Below, in pieces: positions 41,417 to 50,062 of a stretch of 64,000 bases of DNA. The stretch comes from Micromonospora sp. M71_S20. GTDB lineage: Bacteria; Actinomycetota; Actinomycetes; Mycobacteriales; Micromonosporaceae. Each line of letters begins with the position of its first letter. The first letter of the stretch is position 1. Location of the stretch: the NCBI RefSeq assembly GCF_003664255.1, contig NZ_RCCV01000001.1, positions 3,534,001-3,598,000 of the forward strand, read 5' to 3'. The position numbers and the translations under genes were made by a program. Under the pieces are notes generated by a model. That model was not told where the DNA came from. It saw only the letters and a list, made by a program, of their open reading frames with translations, and did not search any database.

Positions 41417-42433
41417 TCAGTCGGTGGGCGGGTTCGCCGCCAGCAGGGCGGCCAGCGACGACGCCCCCAGGGCCAGGGCGCGCGGGGTGCCCGCGTCCAC
41501 CACCAGCCCCCACGCCGGGTCGGGCCAGTTAGCGAGCAGGTCCGCGCAGGGCACGGCGACGAACGGCACGCCCTCCCCGGCGAACACGGTCAGCGCCTCC
41601 GGGGAGGTGAAGACGGGCAGCAGCGGCGCCCCGGTCGGGTCGGTGACGATCGTCCACGGCACGTCGCGGTCCGGCCCCGGCTCCGCCGCCAGCGGTACGC
41701 AGACCGCCGCGGCGGCGAGGATGCCGAGGTAGCCGGGCAGGTCCCGCCGCGCGCCGGCCTCGCTGAGCAGGTCGAGCACGGACGGGCCGCCCGCGTCCGC
41801 CCCGTCCCGCGCCCCGTCCGCCGCCGGGTACATGGGCAGCCCCGAGGGCGGCTCCGCAGGCAGGTCCGCGGGCGGCTCCTCGGGCAGGTCCGCAGGCGGC
41901 GGGGCGGGCACGCGCGCGGTGCCGGCCCCGGCGGCCGGCTCGGCTTCGGCGGCGGGCTGCGCGGCCCCGGCGGCGGGCTGCGCGGCTTCGGCGCCGGGCT
42001 GCGCGGCTTCGGCGCCGGGCTGCCCGGCCCCGGCGACGGGTTCGGCGGCCCGGACGCGGGGCACCGGCGGGACGGTCGGCTCCGGCCGCACCCGGGGACC
42101 GGTGGGCGGGAGGATCTGGCAGGACAACGCGCCGGGCTCCGTGGTGAGCACCGTGGCGGCGGTCCGCGCCGCGAACCCGCTCCACCAGCGCAGACCCTCG
42201 GCGGTGCGCGGCGTCTCGTACCACCAACCGCCGGCCCCGCGCGGCGCCTGCCAGCCGAGTTCGGCCAGGCGTGGCTCGTCGTAGGGCGGGCAGACCCCGC
42301 GGACGGTGTCGCGGCGCACCATCAGGTGCAGCCGGCGGGGGCCGGCGGCGAGTTCCAGGTCGGTGTCGCGGTCGCAGCCCGACAGCGTGTCGTGGAGCCG
42401 GGCGACTATCTCTGGCCAGCCCGGCGACGTCAT
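41417..42433 (-). CDS. SseB/TY-Chap-like protein of the type-VII-like island
   Basis: 338 aa in three parts. Residues 1-110 resemble actinobacterial chaperone-like (TY-Chap type) domains linked to type VII secretion (ELGWQAPRGAGGWWYETPRT). Residues 110-225 are a low-complexity Ala/Pro/Glu/Gln linker with near-perfect repeats (QPGAEAAQPGAEAAQP). Residues 225-338 resemble an SseB-family domain (LLPVFTSPEALTVFAGEGVP, FVAVPCADLLANW). It overlaps the YbaB gene by 4 bp. A role as secretion-associated chaperone is inferred from domains and neighbours. Confidence 0.6.
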   Translation of the reverse strand: MTSPGWPEIVARLHDTLSGCDRDTDLELAAGPRRLHLMVRRDTVRGVCPPYDEPRLAELGWQAPRGAGGWWYETPRTAEGLRWWSGFAARTAATVLTTEPGALSCQILPPTGPRVRPEPTVPPVPRVRAAEPVAGAGQPGAEAAQPGAEAAQPAAGAAQPAAEAEPAAGAGTARVPAPPPADLPEEPPADLPAEPPSGLPMYPAADGARDGADAGGPSVLDLLSEAGARRDLPGYLGILAAAAVCVPLAAEPGPDRDVPWTIVTDPTGAPLLPVFTSPEALTVFAGEGVPFVAVPCADLLANWPDPAWGLVVDAGTPRALALGASSLAALLAANPPTD

Positions 42434-42849
42434 GCCGGCGGCCCCGGCAGGCGGCCGTCGAGCCGGCCGAGCCGTCCCATGGCCTCCTCCAGGCGGCCCA
42501 GCGAGGCGAAGTCGCCGGGGGTGCCGAAGATCCCGTTCAGGCCCGCGCCGAGCGTCGCGTCGAGACCCCCGGTGCGCTCGTCGAGCTGCGAGGTCGCTGC
42601 CGCGCGGGCCTGCCGGTACGCCTGCAGCACCATGGCCGCGAGGTCCTCGGTGCCCACCCGCAGCGCGGTCGGGGCCAGGCTCAGGTCGGTCAGCTCGCCG
42701 GTGGCGTCGACGGTCGCGGACACCAGGCCGCTGTCGTCGGTGGCGGTGGCGCTCAGCTCGTCCAGGTCGTCCTTGAGCCCGGCGAAGCGGCGTTCGATGT
42801 CGGCGAGCCGTCCGGCGAGGGCGTCGAACGCGGACAGCGGGTCAGACAT
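42430..42849 (-). CDS. YbaB/EbfC-type DNA-binding-like protein
   Basis: 139 aa. An N-terminal coiled coil (LAGRLADIERRFAGLKDDLD) and a YbaB-like core (SGLVSATVDATGELTDLSLA, LAAMVLQAYRQARAAA). In actinobacteria such YbaB paralogues frequently sit in type VII secretion loci (EspL-like). It is divergent from the WXG100-like genes and overlaps the SseB-like gene (ATGA). Confidence 0.7.
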   Translation of the reverse strand: MSDPLSAFDALAGRLADIERRFAGLKDDLDELSATATDDSGLVSATVDATGELTDLSLAPTALRVGTEDLAAMVLQAYRQARAAATSQLDERTGGLDATLGAGLNGIFGTPGDFASLGRLEEAMGRLGRLDGRLPGPPA

Positions 42850-42941
42850 GAGAACCTCCCGTGCGCGGTGCCGTCCGGGGTGGCGCCCGGCGGCGGCATG
42901 ATCGTATCGTCGTCCCGCCGGGCGAGTGGGGGAGGAACGGC

Positions 42942-43271
42942 GTGCCTGACATCGACGTCGACGTGCAGGCGGTGCGTCGGCTGGAGGCGGCGGCGAAGCG
43001 GGTGGCCACCTCGCTGACCGCGCTGGAGAGCCGGATCACGTCCGCGGGCGACATACCGGACGGCGCCTTCGGGCACCTGCCGTTCGTCAGCGACATGCTC
43101 CGCGAGAAGTACGCCGAGCAGGTCACCGGGGGGATGGAGCTGTTCCGGTCCGGCCACGACGCGTTCGAGCGGGTCGGTGGCGCGCTGGGCGGGACGGCCG
43201 AGGCCTACGAGCGCAACGAGCAGGACATCGACGCCTCCTTCCGCGCCATCGGCGCCGGGATGCCCCGGTGA
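42942..43271 (+). CDS. WXG100-like/ESX-type small helical protein
   Basis: 109 aa from a GTG with GGGGGAGG upstream. Two long helices (VQAVRRLEAAAKRVATSLTA and GMELFRSGHDAFERVGGALG) as in WXG100-family secreted proteins of the excreted virulence factor EspC type, without a strict WXG motif. The next gene starts in a GTGA overlap. Probably secreted as a heterodimer with the N-terminal domain of its neighbour (inference). Confidence 0.65.
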   Translation: MPDIDVDVQAVRRLEAAAKRVATSLTALESRITSAGDIPDGAFGHLPFVSDMLREKYAEQVTGGMELFRSGHDAFERVGGALGGTAEAYERNEQDIDASFRAIGAGMPR

Positions 43272-44329
43272 GCGGGCCCGCGGGCACCGCCGTCGAGCTC
43301 TGGAACGGCATCGACAACGCCCTGTCCGGCGTGGACAAGGTGGTCGACAGCGTCTGCCGCACCCTCGCGTGGCCGCTGATCCAGCTCGTCGACCTCGTCG
43401 ACGGCGAGCCGGCCGCGCTGCGCGCCAAGGCCACGGAGTGGGACGCGCTGGCCGTGCAGGTGCGCGAGCTGGCGATGAACCACCGCGGCGTGCGCGAGGC
43501 CGAACAGGCCGGCTGGCGCTCCCCGTCCGGCGAGGCGTACGGGCGGCGGATGGCCGAGGTCGAGCAGCAGCTGTTGGGCGTCGCCGAGCAGTTCGCCGCC
43601 ACGGCCGAGTACCTGCGCGGCGTCGCCGACGCGTTGCAGACCGTGCACGACGTGCTGGTCGACATCTGCGTCGAGTTCGTCAACTTCCTGCTGGTGACGC
43701 TGGTCACCGCGCTGCTGATGGCCCCGTTCACCGCCGGGGCGTCCTGGGCGGCCGGGGTGGCGCTGGGGGTCACCCGGGGCATGATCGCGCTGACCCGGAT
43801 GTTGAAGATCATCCGGCCGCTGGCGACGCACCTGCAGAAGGTCATCCGGCTGCTGCAACGGGTCCTGCTCTACCTGCGCAAGCTGCGCAACCACCTGGAC
43901 AAGCTGGTCGACAAGCAGAAGGCGCTGCGCGCCGGCCAGAAGTACGCCGACAAGCGCCGCGCCGCCGGCGACGCCGACAAGTGGTTCCACAAGTTCATGG
44001 ACCCGGCGAAGGGCAGCTGGAAGCTCGGCAAGTCCGGCACGCCGTTCGACATGAGCACGTTCGAGCGCCTCGGGGCGCTGCGGGCGCACGGCATGGCCGA
44101 CGGGGCGCGGATGATCGGCCGGGACTGGGCCACCAACCTGCCGTGGAACATCCCGAACTCCGTCGTGCACGGCGCCACCTGGGGCACCGTTGCGATGGTC
44201 TCCGGCCTGTCGGTGCCCGGCATGGACCAGGTCGGCGACAAGGTCGACGCGGCGGTGCAGGGCGGCGCCGAGTGGATCGACCAGAATGTCTTCGGGCAGC
44301 CGCCGGCGGAGCAACCGGCCGGCAGGTGA
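43268..44329 (+). CDS. WXG100-like domain protein with membrane helices
   Basis: 353 aa. Residues 1-125 form a WXG100/PPE-like helical bundle with GWRSPSGEAYGRR at the turn (W-x-S-P-x-G resembles the WXG turn). Two hydrophobic helices follow at about 135-180 (FVNFLLVTLVTALLMAPFTA), then a basic helical stretch and a C-terminal hydrophobic segment. The architecture resembles type VII effector scaffolds but no toxin domain is recognisable. GTG start, 4-bp overlap with the previous gene. Confidence 0.6.
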   Translation: MSGPAGTAVELWNGIDNALSGVDKVVDSVCRTLAWPLIQLVDLVDGEPAALRAKATEWDALAVQVRELAMNHRGVREAEQAGWRSPSGEAYGRRMAEVEQQLLGVAEQFAATAEYLRGVADALQTVHDVLVDICVEFVNFLLVTLVTALLMAPFTAGASWAAGVALGVTRGMIALTRMLKIIRPLATHLQKVIRLLQRVLLYLRKLRNHLDKLVDKQKALRAGQKYADKRRAAGDADKWFHKFMDPAKGSWKLGKSGTPFDMSTFERLGALRAHGMADGARMIGRDWATNLPWNIPNSVVHGATWGTVAMVSGLSVPGMDQVGDKVDAAVQGGAEWIDQNVFGQPPAEQPAGR

Positions 44330-44351
44330 CGGTCGATCGAGGGGGTGGGGC

Positions 44352-45251
44352 GTGTCCGAGGGGCGCAGCCGGCTGGGTCGGCTGACCGACGCGGTGCTGG
44401 GCGGTGCGCGGGTCGCCCGGGACAAGGCCCGTGAGCTGCGCGACGAGTTCCGCACCACCGACGAGCCCGAGCGTGCCCTGGTCGCGCCCCTGCTGCCCGG
44501 CGAGGAGATCCGCTACGTCGGCCTCGCGCCGGTCCGGGCCCCGGAGAACCACCGGGCCGGCAGCCAGCTCGCCGACCGGGTGAACGCCGAGCTGGCCGAG
44601 GCGCTCGACCCGCGCGCGCTGTTCGGGCTGCTCAACATCGTCAACCCGGTCGCCTGGGTCGACGCCGTGCTGACGCCCGTCCGGATCGCCGCCGGCGTCC
44701 TGCTGCTGCCCGGCAAGGCCGCCGTCCTCGCCGCGGGCACGCCCGAGGCGGCCGAGCCGGAGCCGGCGCCGGGCGCCGCGCCCCGGGAGCCGCTGCCGCT
44801 CACCGACGAGCAGGAGGCCTTCCGGGCGCTGTTCCGGCTCAGCCGCTACCGACCGCTGGCCGACCAGCTCGCCGAGATCGCCTACCGGCGGCGGTACGTC
44901 TTCAGCGGCGACCTGGCCACCCTCGCCGGCAGCCTGCTGCTCTTCCTCGAGCGCTACACCGGCACCCCGCTGGCGGTCACCGACACCCACCTGCACCTGC
45001 TGCGGATGGGCCGGCGCCCCGACCCCGACCGCGAGGACCGGCGGCGTCCCCAGGTGCTGTGGAGCGTGCCGCGGCGGCGCATCGCCCGGATCGACTCCGA
45101 CCACGGCGCGGCCCGCCTCATGCAGTTCCCGTCCACCGTCGTGTTCGACGACGGGTCCTGGATCCGGATCGTCAACCCGGCCACCCGCGACGACCAGTCC
45201 CGCTTCCTCGCCGCCGTACGCGACCTGCCCGGCCAGCGCCCCACGGCCTGA
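44352..45251 (+). CDS. Hypothetical protein of the type-VII-like island
   Basis: 299 aa. The N-terminal ~115 residues are helical and Ala/Leu-rich with one possible membrane segment (VLTPVRIAAGVLLLPGKAAV). The C-terminal ~110 residues look like a compact beta-rich domain (LAVTDTHLHLLRMGRR, VLWSVPRRRIARIDS, TVVFDDGSWIRIVNPATRDD), reminiscent of PH-like/bPH modules (uncertain). GTG start after GGGGG; 22 bp after the previous gene, same operon. Confidence 0.55.
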   Translation: MSEGRSRLGRLTDAVLGGARVARDKARELRDEFRTTDEPERALVAPLLPGEEIRYVGLAPVRAPENHRAGSQLADRVNAELAEALDPRALFGLLNIVNPVAWVDAVLTPVRIAAGVLLLPGKAAVLAAGTPEAAEPEPAPGAAPREPLPLTDEQEAFRALFRLSRYRPLADQLAEIAYRRRYVFSGDLATLAGSLLLFLERYTGTPLAVTDTHLHLLRMGRRPDPDREDRRRPQVLWSVPRRRIARIDSDHGAARLMQFPSTVVFDDGSWIRIVNPATRDDQSRFLAAVRDLPGQRPTA

Positions 45252-45281
45252 CCGCGCCCCCCGTCCCCGCGCGGTGCGGCG

Positions 45282-46253
45282 TCAGCCGTCGCGCTCGGGG
45301 TAGCCCACCGGCACGGCCGACACGTCGTCCAGCGCGGTGACGATCTCCTCCGGCAGGGTCATCCGCTCGACCTGGAGCGCGCCGAGCAGCTGCCCGACCG
45401 TCCGCGCGCCGAGGATCGGGGCCACCACCCCGGGCCGGTCGCGGATCCAGGCCAGCGCCACCTCCGTCGGGGAGACGCCCAGCCCGCCCGCGGCGATGGC
45501 GACCGCCTCCACGATGCTGGAGCAGCGCGGCTCCAGGTAGGTGGCGACGAACCGCTCGAAGTGCGGCGAGGCCGCCCGCGAGTCGGCGGGGCGGCCGTGC
45601 CGGTACTTGCCGGTGAGCACCCCGCGGCCCAGCGGCGACCAGGGCAGCACCCCCAGCCCGAGGGCCTCGCAGGCGGGCAGCACCTCCCGCTCCACGCCCC
45701 GCTCCAGCAGCGAGTACTCCACCTGCGCCGCCACCACCGGGGCCCGCCCCGGCCAGGCGGCCTGCCAGGCGGCCGCCCGCGCGGTCTGCCAGCCGGCGAA
45801 GTTCGACACCCCGACGTAGCGGACCCGGCCGCTGGCCACCGCGTGGTCGAGCGCCGCCAGCGTCTCCTCCAGCGGCGTGTCGGGGTCGTACCCGTACAGC
45901 TGGAACAGGTCGACGTGGTCCGTGCCCAGCCGGCGCAGCGAGGCGTCGAGCGTGCGCAACAGGTGCCCCCGGGAGCCGTCCCGACGCCGGCCGCTGCCCG
46001 GCCGCAGCCCCGCCTTGGTGGCGATCAGCAGCTCCTCGCGCGGCACCAGGGAGCCCAGCAGCGACCCGATCACCGACTCGGCGTCGCCGTCGCCGTAGAC
46101 GTCGGCGGTGTCGATCAGGTTGCCGCCCGCGTCGAGGAAACTCTTCAGCTGGGCGGCCGCATCGTCGGCGTCGGTGTCCCGGCCCCACGTCATGGTGCCG
46201 AGCGCGAGCCGCGAAACCGCCAGCCCGCTTCGGCCGAGCGGTCGCTGTTGCAT
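45282..46253 (-). CDS. Aldo/keto reductase with an altered catalytic histidine position
   Basis: 323 aa (alpha/beta)8-barrel NADPH-dependent reductase. Catalytic Asp-Tyr-Lys are visible (NLIDTADVYGDGD, LLIATKAG). The segment that usually carries the catalytic His (LFQLHGYD-like) reads LFQLYGYD, so the His is Tyr here. The cofactor motif ARTVGQLLGAL is normal. Substrate unknown. TAAGGT lies six bases before the ATG, suggesting a leaderless message. Divergent from the F420-type gene. Confidence 0.85.
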   Translation of the reverse strand: MQQRPLGRSGLAVSRLALGTMTWGRDTDADDAAAQLKSFLDAGGNLIDTADVYGDGDAESVIGSLLGSLVPREELLIATKAGLRPGSGRRRDGSRGHLLRTLDASLRRLGTDHVDLFQLYGYDPDTPLEETLAALDHAVASGRVRYVGVSNFAGWQTARAAAWQAAWPGRAPVVAAQVEYSLLERGVEREVLPACEALGLGVLPWSPLGRGVLTGKYRHGRPADSRAASPHFERFVATYLEPRCSSIVEAVAIAAGGLGVSPTEVALAWIRDRPGVVAPILGARTVGQLLGALQVERMTLPEEIVTALDDVSAVPVGYPERDG

Positions 46254-46259
46254 GGGTGA

Positions 46260-46265
46260 ACCTTA
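46260..46265 (-). promoter_or_regulatory. Leaderless-type -10 of the aldo/keto reductase gene
   Basis: On the minus strand TAAGGT (46265-46260) lies six bases before the ATG at 46253; it could also act as a weak ribosome site. Confidence 0.4.
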
Positions 46266-46430
46266 TTTCGAACGAGGGCCCGCCGATATCCTCGCTCCCG
46301 TCAAGTGTGCCGGGCGCGTCGCGTTTCCGACCGTCCGGGCGTCGCCCCCGGTTGTGGCGACCGGTGAACGGGCCGCCTCCCGGCATTGCGTAACCTGATG
46401 CGACCTGTGGTGCGGATGGGGGAGGACCTA

Positions 46431-47483
46431 GTGCGACTCGGGCTCAGCCTCGGATACCAGACGGCGTGGAGCACGCCGGCCGATCACCTGGCTTTCGCCC
46501 AGGAGGCGGACCGGCTCGGCTACTCGGTGGTGTGGGCGGCGGAGGCCTACGGCTCCGACTCGCCGAGCATGCTCGCCTGGATGGCCGGGCAGACGGAGCG
46601 GATCGACCTGGGCAGCGCGGTGATGCAGATCCCCGCCCGTACCCCGGCGATGACCGCGATGACCGCGGCGACCATCGACGCGCTGTCCGGCGGCCGGTTC
46701 CGGCTGGGCCTCGGCGTGTCCGGCCCGCAGGTCTCCGAGGGCTGGCACGGCGTGCGGTTCGCCAAGCCGCTGGCGCGGACCCGCGAGTTCGTGGACATCG
46801 TGAAGCTGGCCGTCGCCCGCAAGGCTGTCGCGTACGACGGCGAGTTCTACACGCTGCCGCTGCCCGACGGCCCGGGCAAGGCGCTGAAGCTGGGCTTCCA
46901 CCCGCCGCGCGAGCACATACCGATCTACCTCGCGGCCGTGGGCCCGAAGAACCTGGAACTGGCCGGCGAGATCGCCGACGGCTGGCTGGCCGTCTTCTAC
47001 GCCCCCGAGTTCGCCGAGGAGCAGCTCGCGTCGGTGCGCGCCGGTCGGGCGAAGGCCGGCAAGGAGCTGGCCGGCTTCGACGTGGTTCCGTCGGTGCCCG
47101 TGGTGGTCGGCGACGACATCGCCACCTGCGCCGAGTTGGTCCGCTGGTACGCGGCCCTCTACGTCGGCGGCATGGGCAGCCGCCAGCAGAACTTCTACAA
47201 CCAGCTGGCCACCCGCATGGGCTACGGCGACGCCGCCCGCGAGGTGCAGGAGCTCTACCTGGCCAAGCGGCAGCGCGACGCGGCCGCCGCGGTGCCGATG
47301 GAGTTCATCGACCGCACCTCGCTGCTGGGCCCGAAGGAGCGCATCGCCGAGCGGATGCGGGAGTACGCCGCTGCCGGCGTCACCACCCTGTCCGTGAGCC
47401 TGTTCGCCGCAGACCGGGACAGCGGCGTGCACACCCTGCGTACCGTCGCCGAGGCGCTGGACCTCTCGGGAGTCGGGGAGTGA
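46431..47483 (+). CDS. LLM-class F420-dependent oxidoreductase
   Basis: 350 aa luciferase-like TIM barrel. [20 protein letters not shown] and [40 protein letters not shown] and [16 protein letters not shown] match F420-dependent LLM oxidoreductases that carry hydride chemistry on deazaflavin. Substrate unknown. I chose the GTG at 46431, preceded by GGGGGAGGA; an upstream ATG at 46386 would add 15 residues including a likely -10. The next gene overlaps by 4 bp. Confidence 0.85.
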   Translation: MRLGLSLGYQTAWSTPADHLAFAQEADRLGYSVVWAAEAYGSDSPSMLAWMAGQTERIDLGSAVMQIPARTPAMTAMTAATIDALSGGRFRLGLGVSGPQVSEGWHGVRFAKPLARTREFVDIVKLAVARKAVAYDGEFYTLPLPDGPGKALKLGFHPPREHIPIYLAAVGPKNLELAGEIADGWLAVFYAPEFAEEQLASVRAGRAKAGKELAGFDVVPSVPVVVGDDIATCAELVRWYAALYVGGMGSRQQNFYNQLATRMGYGDAAREVQELYLAKRQRDAAAAVPMEFIDRTSLLGPKERIAERMREYAAAGVTTLSVSLFAADRDSGVHTLRTVAEALDLSGVGE

Positions 47484-48316
47484 CCTGGATCGAGGCCATC
47501 GTCCTGGGCGTCGTCCAGGGACTGACGGAGTTCCTTCCGGTCAGCTCGTCCGGTCACCTGCGGATCACCTCGGCGATCTTTTTCGACCAGGACGCCGGAG
47601 CGTCGTTCACCGCGGTCACCCAGCTGGGCACCGAGGCGGCGGTGCTGATCTACTTCGCCAAGGACATCTGGCGCATCACCCGTACGTGGCTGGTCGGCAT
47701 CAGGGACAAGTCGGTGCGCTCCAGCCTCGACTACCGGATGGGCTGGTACGTCATCGTCGGCTCGATCCCGATCGGGTTGTTCGGTTTCCTGTTCAAGGAC
47801 CAGATCCGCACCGCCGGTCGGAACCTGTGGCTGGTGGCCACCACCCTGATCGTGTTCGCGTTCGTGCTCGCGTTCGCCGAGTACTGGGGCCGGCAGAGCC
47901 GGACCCTGGAGAACTTCCGGATGCGGGACGGCGTGGTGATGGGTTTCGCCCAGGCGATGGCGCTGATCCCCGGGGTGTCCCGCTCCGGCGGCACGCTCAC
48001 CGCCGGGCTGCTGCTCAACCTCACCCGGGAGGCGGCGGCGCGCTACTCGTTCCTGCTCGCCATCCCGGCGGTGGTGATGTCCGGGATCTTCAGCGTCGGT
48101 GACGTGTTCGAACCGGCGGCCCCCGGCACGTCGGTGCCGAGCGTGGCCCAGATGATCGTCGCCACCATCATCGCCTTCGGCGTGGGGTACGCGGCCATCG
48201 CCTGGCTGCTGCGCTACGTCGCCCACCACACCCTGTACGTCTTCGTGCTGTACCGGGTCGCGCTGGGCACCCTGGTGCTCGCCCTGCTGATGACGGGCAC
48301 CATCAGCGCCACCTGA
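47480..48316 (+). CDS. uppP: Undecaprenyl-diphosphatase
   Basis: 278 aa polytopic membrane phosphatase (BacA/UppP) that recycles undecaprenyl pyrophosphate for cell-wall synthesis. Signature motifs: [20 protein letters not shown] and [18 protein letters not shown], with eight hydrophobic helices. GTG start in a GTGA overlap with the F420-type gene, so translation is coupled. Followed by a terminator shared with the converging secreted protein gene. Confidence 0.93.
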   Translation: MTWIEAIVLGVVQGLTEFLPVSSSGHLRITSAIFFDQDAGASFTAVTQLGTEAAVLIYFAKDIWRITRTWLVGIRDKSVRSSLDYRMGWYVIVGSIPIGLFGFLFKDQIRTAGRNLWLVATTLIVFAFVLAFAEYWGRQSRTLENFRMRDGVVMGFAQAMALIPGVSRSGGTLTAGLLLNLTREAAARYSFLLAIPAVVMSGIFSVGDVFEPAAPGTSVPSVAQMIVATIIAFGVGYAAIAWLLRYVAHHTLYVFVLYRVALGTLVLALLMTGTISAT

Positions 48317-48373
48317 CCCGCCCGCCCGCGCCCGGGGCTCCCGGGCCCGCGCGACACCGGCGGTGGATGTGCC

Positions 48374-48407
48374 GCCGGCCGGCACCGAGTCAACGGTGCC
48401 GGCCGGC
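48374..48407. terminator. Bidirectional hairpin terminator
   Basis: 13-bp perfect stem (GCCGGCCGGCACC / GGTGCCGGCCGGC), 8-nt loop, between uppP and the converging secreted protein gene. A smaller hairpin (48330-48346) precedes it. Confidence 0.8.
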
Positions 48408-48449
48408 GATCCCCCTTGTGGTGGAAAGTCTGTGTCAGTCGTGTTCGGG

Positions 48450-49046
48450 TCAGCTGTTCCAGTGCTCGGCGACGAGGTCGGCGGCCTGCTGCTCCCACTG
48501 GGCGTAGTGGTCGGGGTACGCCGACACCTGCACCGTCTGGGCGGCCTTGGTCAGGGGCATGTCCTGCCACCCGTCGACCTGCTTGAGGCCCTTGAGGAAC
48601 GCCGTCGTCGAGTACTCGGGGTCGGTGATCTGCTCGACGGTGCCCCACCCGCTGGAGGGGCGCTGCTGGAACAGGCCCTGCGAGTCGTGGTCGTTGCGGT
48701 CACCCAGATGACCCAGGTTCTCCAGCTTCGACTCCTGCAACGCGGTCGCGATCGAGACCACGGCGGCGCGCTCGTTCATGCCGGCCTTCTTCGTCGCGGC
48801 GATGATGGCCTTGACGTTGGCGACCTGCTCGTCGGACAGGTCGATACGCGACTGCGCGCCCTGCACACCATGCGGCACCAGCGTGCCCATGTCCGGCTTG
48901 TCGGCGCGCACGGCGACGGCGACGGCGGTGGTGTCCACGCTCGGGGCGCTGGTGTGGGTGGTGTCGGTCATCGGGCCGGCGGCCACACCACCGGCGAACG
49001 CCAGACCGGCGATACCGAGCATGCTGTTACGAATGATCGTGTTCAT
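48450..49046 (-). CDS. Secreted lysozyme-like/cell-wall hydrolase-type protein
   Basis: 198 aa. A signal peptide (MNTIIRNSMLGIAGLAFAGG, cleavage after about residue 25) precedes a disordered linker and a domain with lysozyme-like helices: VANVKAIIAATKKAGMNERA, AAVVSIATALQESKLENLGH, HDSQGLFQQRPSSGWGT and DPEYSTTAFLKGL. The ALQESKL...GLFQQR pattern, with Glu as likely catalytic acid, resembles transglycosylase-like domains often mis-annotated as heavy-metal transporters. Likely acts on peptidoglycan outside the cell. GGAG lies eight bases before the ATG. A long gene-free region precedes it. Confidence 0.75.
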   Translation of the reverse strand: MNTIIRNSMLGIAGLAFAGGVAAGPMTDTTHTSAPSVDTTAVAVAVRADKPDMGTLVPHGVQGAQSRIDLSDEQVANVKAIIAATKKAGMNERAAVVSIATALQESKLENLGHLGDRNDHDSQGLFQQRPSSGWGTVEQITDPEYSTTAFLKGLKQVDGWQDMPLTKAAQTVQVSAYPDHYAQWEQQAADLVAEHWNS

Positions 49047-50049
49047 CGAAGATGCTCCATTCGGGGGTTGGCACCCGCACCGAGGGGGATCGGCTACGCG
49101 GATGCAAGCACCGTCCGGCGCCCATGAACTCAAGGGGATCTCCGGCGTCTCGCCGAAGTGGAAGACCAGATCGGCCGTATCGACCGGGGGATCAGATTGG
49201 CCGTGTCGGCCGGGAGGATCGGGCTGTTCGCGGGGCGGGGGATGCCCTCACGTCGGCCGGACCATGTGTAACGACCGCCGGCCCGCCATCATTCCGGGGC
49301 CGCACCATCGGTGTAGCGGCGCGTCCTTGCTCGGTCGTACGCAGGGTGTAACGACCCCGCCGCAGCCACGATTCCGCCCCCACGATGCCCCCGGTCACAC
49401 CCCGAAACCGGACACGCACCCCGAATCGTGAACCCGATGACGCCCGCCCATGCCGCACCGGACACCCAAGACGTGGCCGGACACCATCCGCGCCCGGGGG
49501 CCGAGGCGCGACCTTTGTGGGACCTTGGTACGAGACGGCCCGTGGCGGGGCGGTTTCGTACCAGGAGCCACCGGTGCCGCCGACCGGCACGCATGATCGG
49601 TTGACGCTCCCCCCGAGCTCCCCGCTGCCCTCCGCCCGGGCCCACGTCAACGGATCATGGGACGCGCTCGTGAACCAACCGGCCGAGATCAGGACGTCAT
49701 GTACCCACAACGCCCGGGAAACGTCCACACGCCCTGACCACCAGACGCTACGAGGCAGGCGGAGCGCAGCGCCACGGGCGCAGGCGCGCGGGCGGACGCT
49801 AGGGATGCAGGGCGGGCACGGCCCGGAATGGAGAGTGAGCCGACGACGGTGAGCGGGCACCGACGGGGTGTGGCCCGCCGTGCCCGGCGCAGGGATCAAG
49901 CCTGACCGCCCGGAGCCGGGCACGGCAGGCCACACCCCCCACGACGACACCGCAACCAGTGGCGGCCGATGACCGGGGCGGCGACACGAGGACCGCATCC
50001 GTGGCCATCCCACGCACACCAGTGGACGACCGCCGCCGGGCGCAGGTCA
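49047..50049. other. About 1 kb without a convincing gene
   Basis: Only compositionally random open frames occur. It contains an imperfect tandem 26-bp repeat (GACCAGATCGGCCGTATCGA-like, 49164-49215), two related blocks beginning GTGTAACGACC (49265 and 49347), an 8-bp inverted repeat TGGTACGA / TCGTACCA (49526-49563) and the long hairpin described separately. It may be the 5' regulatory region of the secreted protein, or decayed sequence. Confidence 0.5.
49865..49938. repeat. Long intergenic inverted repeat (24-bp arms)
   Basis: Arms at 49865-49888 and 49915-49938 pair over 24 bases with one mismatch; the left begins GGGGTGTGGCC and the right ends GGCCACACCCC. The 26-base loop is not symmetrical. 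No reading frame uses it. It could be a terminator, a structured RNA or the mark of a mobile element. Confidence 0.6.
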
Positions 50050-50062
50050 TAGGGTGGTCCCG
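50050..50062 (+). promoter_or_regulatory. Leaderless-type -10 of the histidine phosphatase gene
   Basis: TAGGGT (50050-50055) six bases before the GTG at 50062; no Shine-Dalgarno sequence. Confidence 0.5.

Noticed and set aside
41940..42020. DNA tandem repeat (GCGGCTTCGGCGCCGGGCT units)
   Set aside because: It is the coding sequence of the Ala/Glu/Gln/Pro linker of the SseB-like protein, not an independent element.
49047..49300. A ydaO (c-di-AMP) riboswitch before the secreted hydrolase gene
   Set aside because: Cell-wall hydrolase genes of actinobacteria often have one, but the conserved core blocks could not be found here.
49192..50019. 275-codon minus-strand frame in the gene-free region
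   Set aside because: No domain, weak start, composition of non-coding DNA; it overlaps the long hairpin.
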